Source of the DNA: Ottelia alismoides
Taxonomy: Eukaryota; Streptophyta; Magnoliopsida; Alismatales; Hydrocharitaceae
Direction of reading: 5' to 3'
Assembly: GCA_037367405.1 (NCBI GenBank)
Contig: JAZKJV010006941.1
Coordinates: forward strand, 186,001-250,000
DNA length: 64,000 nt
Below are positions 56,603 to 64,000 of this stretch, in pieces; within the stretch, counting starts at the first letter, position 1, and each line of letters starts with the position of its first letter. Position numbers and translations under genes: made by a program. The notes under the pieces were generated by a model. That model was not told the origin of the DNA. It saw nothing but the letters and a program-made list of their open reading frames with translations, and did not search any database.

Positions 56603-57388
56603 TGAGTGACTGAACCTAATTATGCTAACTAAACTGAAAGAGTTGATGTATAGTCTGTCCTCATGGGAATTAGAAGGTCGGCGTGATAATTATGTTACCT
56701 AGTTCAAAAAATACTGGTGATTTATGAGACTGATGGTGCTTTCAGATGTTAATCTTAGATGAATGGGCTACATACATACGGCAGCGTATTTTCATTCATA
56801 GGCTTGAAAGAGTAGGAAAGAGGATTGATCATCACAGACAAAGGAAACTTTCACCAGGATATTTTTAGTGTGCTAGTCACTTTCTTACTCTAAGCATGTC
56901 AAAGAAGTTAGCAAACTAATAGACAATCTCCCTATATGTATATGTCATCTTATCTTCCCAAAAAAAAATTGCTGATAACAATAAACTGGAGACTGTAACA
57001 TCAGCTTTTTTGCCGCAGCAGAGAAGCCTTTCCAGCATCGAATAAGGAGATTCTGTTGATTCTTAAAGGAGTCCCTGCAGTGCAAATGGAAGTTTATTGC
57101 AAGATGAACTACTAAAACTTATAACTCTAAGCGTTTTTACTTGAAGTAACAAAACCAGAATATAAGATATACAGATATTTCTTTCGTTAAAAGATAGTAT
57201 CAGCATCTTATTTAATGAAATATCGGCATTCTGCAACAGTCGATCCTCTTAGCAAAGGCCGAATCTTTCTTTAGTTAATGAAGAGAACTTAACCTGAATA
57301 ACAAGCTCATTCATCAACTCATATCCATGATAATAATCCATGGTAATAATGAAACTATCTTAACAATATGCAGTATACACTACCATGT
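56603..57388. other. spacer between two copia elements
   Basis: AT-rich. On the minus strand a possible exon lies at about 57075-57000, after the acceptor-like TTTGCACTGCAG, reading DSFKNQQNLLIRCWKGF in one frame. Without a partner exon it is not called. It could be an upstream exon of the small membrane-protein gene. Confidence 0.35.
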
Positions 57389-57551
57389 AATGTCCCGAGA
57401 TTAGGTTCCTGGATTGTTATAGAGGAAAATTGGTCTCGACAATTTGTTGGGTTTGGGTCCAATGGATCTGTTGACAATCACCCAAAATGCAGAAACCCGA
57501 CTTGTCGAGTAGTAATCCCTACTCTTATAATCCATTCTTATACTTTGTGAG
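57389..57551. repeat. dispersed repeat, left part split by element E
   Basis: TAATGTCCCGAGATTAGG, then GAGGAAAATTGGTCTCGACA, then CCAAAATGCAGAAACC and TAATCCCTACTCTTATAA match the diverged copies at 62820-62960 and 31310-31440. The repeat resumes on the other side of element E at 62600 (GTTTCCGATGTGAGACTA). Confidence 0.7.
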
Positions 57552-57606
57552 TGTGAAAGAATGATAAGAAAAGATGATTCGTTGTTTATTCAAGAGGTCT
57601 AGGGGT

Positions 57607-57615
57607 CCTTATATA
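57607..57615 (-). promoter_or_regulatory. TATA box of the element E LTR promoter
   Basis: On the minus strand TATATAAGG, about 28 bp downstream of the nearest GAATATTC palindrome and about 55 bp before the LTR end. Confidence 0.75.
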
Positions 57616-57642
57616 GGACTAAACCCTAGAGGGCTCAAAGGA

Positions 57643-57723
57643 GAATATTCTATAGAATATTCTTTAGAATATAGAATATTCTCTATAGAATATTCTCTTA
57701 ACAAATAGCCACATAGAATATTC
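57643..57723 (-). promoter_or_regulatory. cluster of five GAATATTC palindromes (heat-shock-element-like)
   Basis: GAATATTC occurs at 57643, 57655, 57674, 57688 and 57716. An extra half GAATAT lies at 57667. Each fits nGAAnnTTCn, two inverted pentamers of the heat-shock factor site. They lie immediately upstream of the TATA box in the direction of LTR transcription. The gaps between palindromes are 4-6 bp or more, not the ideal 2 bp, so binding strength is uncertain. Confidence 0.6.
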
Positions 57724-57799
57724 TCTTAACATAAAAGCCCTCGTGGGATTACAATAGAATATAAAGAAGGAAATCTTCTGCAATCTCTAACACTCCCCC

Positions 57800-60700
57800 T
57801 CAAGTTGGAGCATATCCATCGATCATGCCCAACTTGGAAGATATCCAGGAAAGGCACTTCTTTGATAAGGCCTTTGTGAATATGTCTGTAAGCTGAAGAT
57901 CTGTTGAGATATGTGGTGTAGAAATCTTGCCTTCTCGTACAGCATCACGAACAAAATGACAGTCGATCTCAATGTGTTTGGTCCTCTCATGGATCACAGG
58001 ATTTGTAGCAATATAAGTGGCAGATTTGTTATCGCAGTATAGAGGAACAGGAGTAGTGATAGCAATATTGAGTCCTTGCAAAAGAGACAGTAACCAGGTA
58101 ATTTCGCATGTGGCTTGGGCCATTGCCCTATATTCTGCCTCTGCACTGGATCAGGAAACCACCGTCTGCTTCTTGCTCCTCCAACTAACAAGGTTACCTC
58201 CCACCATCATCGCATAGCCCGTCGTAGAACGACGATCCTCAGGTGAGCTTGCATAATCAGCATCAGCATAAGCAGCAACCTTAGTGTATCCATTTGCCCC
58301 ATAGAATAGACCACGTCCAGGGGATTCCTTCAGGTAGCGAAGGATCTGAAGAACATCTTGCCAGTGGCTGTAGCATGATTTCTCCATCTGTTGGCTAGCT
58401 CTGTTCACAGCATATGATATGTCTGGCCTAGTAACAGTAAGGTACAGAAGTTTGCCAACCAGGCTTCTGTATCTTGTAGTATCTTCAAAGGCAGGATCAT
58501 CTGGTGTAGAATGTTTCTTTGGTTCTGCAGGTATGCCAGATGGCTTGCACCCAAGTAATCCTGCTTCAGTTAGTATATCTAAGCAGTACTTTCTTTGTGA
58601 CATATGAAGCCCCTTCTTGGTGCGTAAGACTTCTATACCTAGAAAATAGCGAAGTTGCCCCAGATCCTTGGTGACAAAAACCTTTTGTAGAAAAGTCTTC
58701 ACTTCTAGCACTCCTTTATCGTCATCACCTGTAACAACCATGTCATCCACATATACAGCTAGTATGACAGTACCTGTTGATCGTTTTCTGACAAAGACTG
58801 AATGGTCAGATGTAGTTCTCTGAAAGCTCAGAGTGCTAATCTCTGAACTAAGTCTCTCAAACCATGCCCTCGGACTTTGCTTTAGACCATAAATTGCTTT
58901 GCGAAGTCGGCAAACATACTCCCCCTCGACTTCGTAACCTGGGGGTTGCATCATGTAAACCTCTTCCTCAAGATCACCATATAGAAATGCGTTCTTGACA
59001 TCCAGTTGAAAAACATGCCAGCCTTTGTTCACGGCTACAGAGAGGATAGTGCGAATAGACCCCATCCTGGCAACAGGTGAAAAAGTCTCGAAGTAATCAA
59101 CTCCATATGTCTGTGTAAAGCCTTTTGCCACAAGTCTTGCTTTCAGTCTGTCAATAGAACCATCTGGAGAATGTTTCGTAGTAAAGACCCATCTGCAGGC
59201 AACAGGCCTGACACCTTCGGGACACGGAACTAGATCCCATGTTCCTCTGGAATTGAGAGCATCCATTTCTTCATTCATAGCTTGTCGCCACCCGTGGTCC
59301 TGTAATGCAATGTGATAGTCTCTTGGGACCGAGATTGTCATAAGAGCATCTGCATATCTTTTATCAGAACATGATAGGCTATCAGTGGACGTGAAATTAG
59401 ACATAGGATGGATAGTGCATTGCCTCTTTGTTCTGCATAGGGCAATGGGAAGCTCCTGAGGATCATCCGGAGAAGTATTGGTGGGGCCACTTGAAGATGG
59501 CATATTTTCCTGCAACAAAGGAACTGGTAGAGGAACAGGAACAAGAGGGGACACATGTTTTTTTTTATAGACAATTGGTGGAGGAGGAAGTTCTAATGGT
59601 ATGTCAGACACATCTTGATTGAAGAAGTGAGCTTGTTCGAAAAAGGTGACATCAGCTGATATATAATAGCGTTTACCACAAGGATCATAGCATCTATACC
59701 CTTTCTTTGTTTGGGAATAACCCAGAAAAACACATTTAATTGCACGTGACGATAATTTGTCTGCAGTATGAAAGTTGTGAACAAAGGTGGTGCATCCAAA
59801 AATCCGCAGAGGTAGAGGAAATGGTGAGTCATTTAGATACAATAAGGCAAAGGGTGTGGAGCCATTTAGGGAGACAGAGGGAACTCTGTTGATTAGATGG
59901 ACAGCAGTGAGAATAGCATCTCCCCAATAGGTTTTGGGGACCTTCATTTGGGTAAGAAGAGAGCGGGCAATGTCGAGGAGATGTCGAACTTTTCTTTCGG
60001 CTACCCCATTCTGTTGGGAGGTATATGGGCAAGAGGTTTGATGGATAGCACCCTGGGAAGCAAAGAAGGATGTCAAATCATTTTGTGTAAATTCCAATGC
60101 ATTATCAGAACGAAATATTTTAACAGTAGTGGAGAAAATGTTTTTGACATAGTAAAAGAAATTCTTGACAATATTGTTAATTTCTGAGCGTTCCTTTAAC
60201 AGAAAAACCCAAGATGATCGACTGTAGTCATCCACAAAGACAGCAAAATATTTATGACCACTTAGACTTCGGACCGGACAGGGTCCCCAGATATCACAGT
60301 GAACAAGTGCAAAAGGAGTACGACGACGAGGCTCAATTCGTGCAGGAAAGGAGGTTCGATGATGTTTCCCGAACTGACATGCTTCACACTCAAAGGGTTT
60401 CAGCATAGAAAGTTCAGAGAACATCATGGAGAGAGCTTTAGCAGAAGGGTGACCAAGACGAAGGTGCCATAGAAAAGGATCTTCAGAGATGGAGACTGCA
60501 CCAGCAAAGTTGGAATCAGAAGGGATGTCGAGGTAATAGAGGCCGTTCCTCTCATGACCCCCACCAAAAATCTTCCTCGTCCGGATGTCCTGAAAATAAC
60601 AACAAACCTCATCAAAAATAACACGACAGTTAAGCTGATGACATAGCTTCTGTACTGATAGAAGGCTGAGAGGAAAAGCAGGGGCACAATGAACATCTGT

Positions 60701-61970
60701 CAGATGCAGCTTGGAAGAAAAGTTGACAGTACCAACAGCAGTTACTGGGGAATGATCCCCATTAGCAACCCGAACAGTCTTCACAGAGAAAGATGGTTGG
60801 GAGGAGGTTAGCAAACTTCCTTCTCCCGTCAGATGGGTAGAGGCTCCAGAATCAATAATCCATGCATGCTTAGAGGCAGAGACAGAGTTTGCTACTGTAC
60901 CTAAGGTAGTAGCCAGGCTAGCAGTAGGGGCAGAAGCATTACTATCAGAAGGGCTAGATTCTTGCAGCAGTTGTCGTAGGCGAGCATATTCAGAAGCAGT
61001 GAATGGGGTTTGTGCCTCGTTGGTTTGCTGAGTAGATGTTTCTGCAGTTGCATCATACGATACTTCATCATAGGCATTGTTAGCATTAGGTTGCATGCCA
61101 AACGTTGCCCAGCAGCGATCAGAAGGGTGATTCCAGCGTCCACAGTGTACACATGCTGGATACCGAGCAGAAGAATCACGACCACGTCCACGATCACGTC
61201 CGCGTCCAGAGTCACGGCTGCGTCCAGATTCACGACCACGTCCACGCCCTGAGTCACGTCCCCGTCCTCCTTGATAGTTATGACGCCCTCTGTATCCTGA
61301 GGAGGTATAGTGGGCCATCGTCTCTGTAGAGGTGTGTGTGGTAGAGTGCTGAATCGGAGCCTCTAGCTCCTGTAAGCGTCCGAAGATGGTCTCAAGAGTA
61401 GGTAAAGTATCAGCCATCAGAAACTGATCTTTCACAGGCTTATATTTTGGATTTAGTCCCGAGAGAAATCTGGTAAACCTGCCATTCAGCACGTTCTCCT
61501 ACTTGTTTATCACAACATGCAGGCTGAAAAATAAGGAGTTCCTCAAAAAGGCTTGTAAGAAGCCTGTAGTATTCGATAAGACTTGATTCTCCCTGAGTGG
61601 CAGACCAAATTTTTGTGTATATGTCTGACAGACGAGACTTAGTCGTCTTTTGAGAATATGTACGCTCAAGGTTTTCCCACATTGCCTTAGCGGTGTCTTT
61701 GTAAAGAAGATTCGCAGCAATATTTGGATCGACACTGTTCGTCATCCAAGTGATAACCTGACAATTATCAACAAATCAAGTTTCATAGTCCTTATCAGTT
61801 TCCGCAGGTGGAACTTTTGTAAGAACGTAGCTCTTGCGCTGGCCACCAACAAACACTTTGAAAGACCGAGACCATAGAACATAATTTTCGGAGCCCTTCA
61901 ACTTGATAGAAGTGCCCTGTACCAGCAAAGAAGAAGTAGGGTACGTGGGCTTTATCTCGGCAGACGTCAT
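57800..61970 (-). pseudogene. nearly complete gag-pol of element E
   Basis: Gag starts MTSAEIKPTYPTSSLL at 61970 and meets a stop (TGA, 61776-61778) where a Trp codon is expected. It continues (NLLYKDTAKAMWENLERTYS) until a frameshift near 61500. From 61492 the frame is open for 1113 codons: RG-rich stretch, zinc knuckle CVHCGRWNHPSDRC, protease WIIDSGASTHLTG, integrase HHCC and core (CEACQFGKHH, VHCDIWGPC, DNALEF, QQNGVAERKVRHLLD), RT (IYGLKQSPRAWF, YVDDMVVTG), RNase H (ADADYASSPEDRRSTTG). A TGA at 58151-58153 (CGA to TGA, CpG decay type) interrupts RNase H. The last 107 codons are open to 57800, ending IDGYAPT. The enzymatic core is complete and could be made if internal initiation occurred. 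Confidence 0.95.
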
Positions 61971-61989
61971 TGTGGCGGCTTAGGTTAAG

Positions 61990-62353
61990 AAAAAGTGACC
62001 TAGAGAGTATATCTTCCCTCAATTTATCATCAAATATCTAAACCCTCATCAAGAAATAAGAAGGATGAGGCAATGCTCGTTTGACGGCACAAGAGGGGGC
62101 ATGGCGGAGTCGGCCTGGCGGCGGAAGAAGGCCCTGGGAGGGCTGGCGGAGGCGCCTGGCAGCGCGAGGCGGGCCTGGCCGACCTGGCGGTGGTACCTGG
62201 CTGCCCTAGAGCAGCCTGGCGACGCTCAGCCGAGGCGGCGCGGGCCTAAGGCAGGAGGTGCGAAGACCCAAGGCGGCACGCGGTTGTAGATGAACTTGGA
62301 GGGCTGGTGGTGGCGGAGGGGTGATTAGGTCAGAACACCGGCCTAGGACCGCT
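61990..62353 (-). other. GC-rich 5' leader of element E
   Basis: CCTGGCGG, GAGGCG and CTGGCGGAGGCGCCTGGC words make a CpG-rich leader between primer site and gag, as in elements C and D. The plus-strand frame 62065-62289 is a shadow of this composition. Confidence 0.7.
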
Positions 62354-62365
62354 GCTCTGATACCA
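62354..62365 (-). promoter_or_regulatory. primer-binding site of element E
   Basis: TGGTATCAGAGC on the minus strand, directly next to the LTR end; exact initiator-Met tRNA complement. Confidence 0.95.
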
Positions 62366-62594
62366 TGTGAAAGAATGATAAGAAAAGATGATTCGTTGTT
62401 TATTCAAGAGGTCTAGGGGTCCTTATATAGGACTAAACCCTAGAGGGCTCAAAGGAGAATATTCTTTAGAATATAGAATATTCTCTATAGAATATTCTCT
62501 TAACAAATAGCCACATAGAATATTCTCTTAACATAAAAGCCCTCGTGGGATTACAATAGAATATAAAGAAGGAAATCTTCTGCAATCTCTAACA
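62366..62594 (-). repeat. 5' LTR of element E (229 bp)
   Basis: As 57552-57792 but lacking one 12-bp unit, so with four GAATATTC palindromes (62457, 62476, 62490, 62518). No substitution was seen by eye. Confidence 0.95.
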
Positions 62595-62599
62595 GTGAG

Positions 62600-62990
62600 T
62601 TTCCGATGTGAGACTATTTTCTGGATTGTTACACCCCTCCCTCCTCTTATTTGTATTCACAACATCATCGTTGTGACATGCCCCATCATTTATTCCCAGT
62701 GATAGTGACGGTTGCACGCTTCAGGAAGCATTTTCTTCCTATCTCTTTGTAAGAGGGGCTCCACCTCTCGGGTAGCTCTCTTCACTATCAAAGAAAACCC
62801 ACTCTGATATATTTTTAATATCACATACTTAGGTCCTTGAACCATTATCGAGGAAAACTGGCCCCGACAACTTGTTGGGTTCGAGCTCAAATGGACTTGT
62901 TGACAACCACTCAAAATGCTTAAGCTTGAATTGTTAAGTTAGTAGTTCCCCACTCTTATAACTCACTCTCGGGTTTAGTGTATATTCTTG
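62600..62990. repeat. dispersed repeat, right part split by element E, plus a second partial unit
   Basis: GTGAGACTATTTTCTGGATT, then CCTATCTCTTTGTAAGAGGG, CCACCTCTCGGGTAGC, ACCATTATCGAGGAAAAC and CTTATAACTCACTCTCGG follow the order of the copy at 31240-31790. The phrase at 62830-62960 repeats the one at 57405-57530, so two partial units stood in tandem before element E inserted. Confidence 0.7.
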
Positions 62991-64000
62991 TATATTTGGA
63001 ATTCGCAAAACCATCCCAAACCACGGGTACTATATTTTTCATTCAGTTAATTGAGATCAGGGATAAGTTTCAGCAAATTTAACATACTGGGAATGCTGGG
63101 ACAGATATTAATAACCTTCACTAACCTTTGAAGGGTCTCTCTCTTCTAAACCCTGTTTTAACTTGAGTTCTCTGTGAATTTTTCCCATTTCGATTCATTT
63201 ATGGCAGAATAGATTGCATCAACAAAAAAAATGATATCCTATAAATAGTACCACAAAGTAGATTCTCAGGATTCTCTCACCCAGATTCTCTAACCCCTAC
63301 GCCCATCTCCCTTTCCAGTCAACCCTACCTCCACTAAAGGATTATGCCAGGAAATATCCCACCTTTACATCTAGTAAAGATCCATCAACTGAATGGAAAG
63401 CTCGTGTAGTTTATCGACAACGGGCTTTCTATGTGCAAACTGCCAACTCTGACTGTTAAGAAGTGGCACCTTCCCCATTTCCATATATGGAGAAAATAAC
63501 TATTTGAATAAAAGTCGTCCCCCTCTTTCTACAAAGGGCGCACAAGTCTCTTCCCCAAGACTAGACCACCTTATCAAGAACCCTGAACAAAAAGAACCCT
63601 CGAACACCAATATATACAATGCAGAGTACATTGCAAAGATAATGCAAAAATAAAAGAAATCCTTTTACTCTTAAAATATCGCATTGCAAACTTGAAACCC
63701 AAAAGGATACCATAATTAACAATCCGATCTGTTATCTTTTTCATTTGGATATGAAGATCACACATATTTCGCAGGTCCCCTAGCTCTCACGATTCTGTTG
63801 TTGCAAAGTTCATTTGTTCACTTCATGATCTACAGTTATCAATAGGGATGCAAACAAACAGATAAAAATATAGGTGTAACCATATTCTTAATCATTTTAA
63901 AATCTGGATAGAGGTGGCGTTAGATTTGAAAAGTGTATCAATATATTCTTAAAAATAGATAAAGGACGTAGAACAAACATATATCTGATATGGATTGTAG
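62991..64000. other. spacer, no gene seen
   Basis: AT-rich DNA with one unremarkable minus frame (63574-63765). TAGGGATGCAAACAAACAG at 63844 resembles the outer end of a hAT MITE that would continue beyond the window. Confidence 0.4.

Larger units (their letters stand above)
57552..57792 (-). repeat. 3' LTR of element E (241 bp)
   Basis: TGTGAAAGAATG...CTCTAACA on the plus strand. It holds five GAATATTC palindromes and a TATA box; see the separate entries. Confidence 0.95.
57552..62594 (-). mobile_element. young Ty1/copia element with heat-shock-element-like LTRs (element E)
   Basis: LTRs at 57552-57792 (241 bp) and 62366-62594 (229 bp) differ only by one 12-bp unit by eye. A perfect 5-bp target duplication GTGAG lies at 57547-57551 and 62595-62599. 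Primer site, GC-rich leader, gag with RNA-binding RG repeats, protease, integrase, RT and RNase H are all present on the minus strand. The LTR sequence is unlike elements A, C and D, so it is a separate copia family. Near-identical LTRs point to recent insertion, yet gag and RNase H each hold a stop. It inserted into a dispersed repeat, splitting it. Confidence 0.96.

Noticed and set aside
57000..57075. Minus-strand exon-like stretch after a TGCACTGCAG acceptor
   Set aside because: No matching donor or neighbouring exon and only about 25 codons; recorded in the spacer entry but not called.
1..64000. CRISPR arrays, operons, bacterial promoters or ribosome-binding sites
   Set aside because: The window is plant nuclear DNA with spliceosomal introns; regular direct repeats present are LTR, minisatellite or MULE repeats without unique spacers.

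Overview
This is a plant nuclear window, almost entirely transposable elements, with one intact gene running through the repeats. The evidence for a plant is a PTI1-like receptor-like cytoplasmic kinase split by canonical GT-AG introns, several short-LTR Ty1/copia elements primed by initiator-Met tRNA, a Mutator-like element with a FAR1-type transposase, hAT-type MITEs, a tRNA-derived SINE and a plant-type LINE tail. A flowering plant is likely. The species cannot be told from the sequence.

Layout. 1-2242: 3' part of a copia element with an open pol frame. 2243-14843: repeats (LINE tail with target duplication, two hAT-type MITEs, a decayed Tork-type copia copy, a TTGAC-rich array) and AT-rich spacer. 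14844-33044: the PTI1-like kinase, four exons encoding 369 residues. Its second intron is about 16.8 kb and holds an internally deleted LTR element (17635-20342), a copia element (22673-28810) that itself carries a hAT insertion (25125-26097), a SINE, a palindromic MITE and a probable F-box/LRR gene relic. 33045-35200: small MITEs and a long palindrome. 35210-47392: a 12.2 kb Mutator-like element with a Ulp1-type protease gene (+) and a FAR1/MULE transposase gene (-) facing each other. 47405-49650: a related element without genes. 50993-51178: coding exon of a small two-helix membrane protein. 51552-56597 and 57552-62594: two further copia elements on the minus strand, each with a perfect 5-bp target duplication. 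62600-64000: dispersed repeat and spacer.

Most notable. (1) In the MULE pair, nearly all non-coding space is filled with a short reiterated motif built on TTACTGATAC. It is in one orientation through the large element, in blocks of alternating orientation in the small one, and absent from exons. This looks like a dense self-recognition code, comparable in principle to the dispersed motifs bound by VANDAL anti-silencing proteins. (2) The LTR promoter of the copia element at 57552-62594 has five GAATATTC palindromes just upstream of its TATA box, a heat-shock-element-like layout reminiscent of heat-activated ONSEN. The copy number differs between its two LTRs (5 versus 4). (3) The kinase keeps perfect exons and splice sites around a giant intron with three levels of nested insertion.

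All copia copies that can be read in full, and both MULE genes, carry stops or frameshifts. Two MULE frameshifts lie in 7-base homopolymers and could be assembly errors. Coordinates of LTRs, target duplications and splice sites were read by eye.
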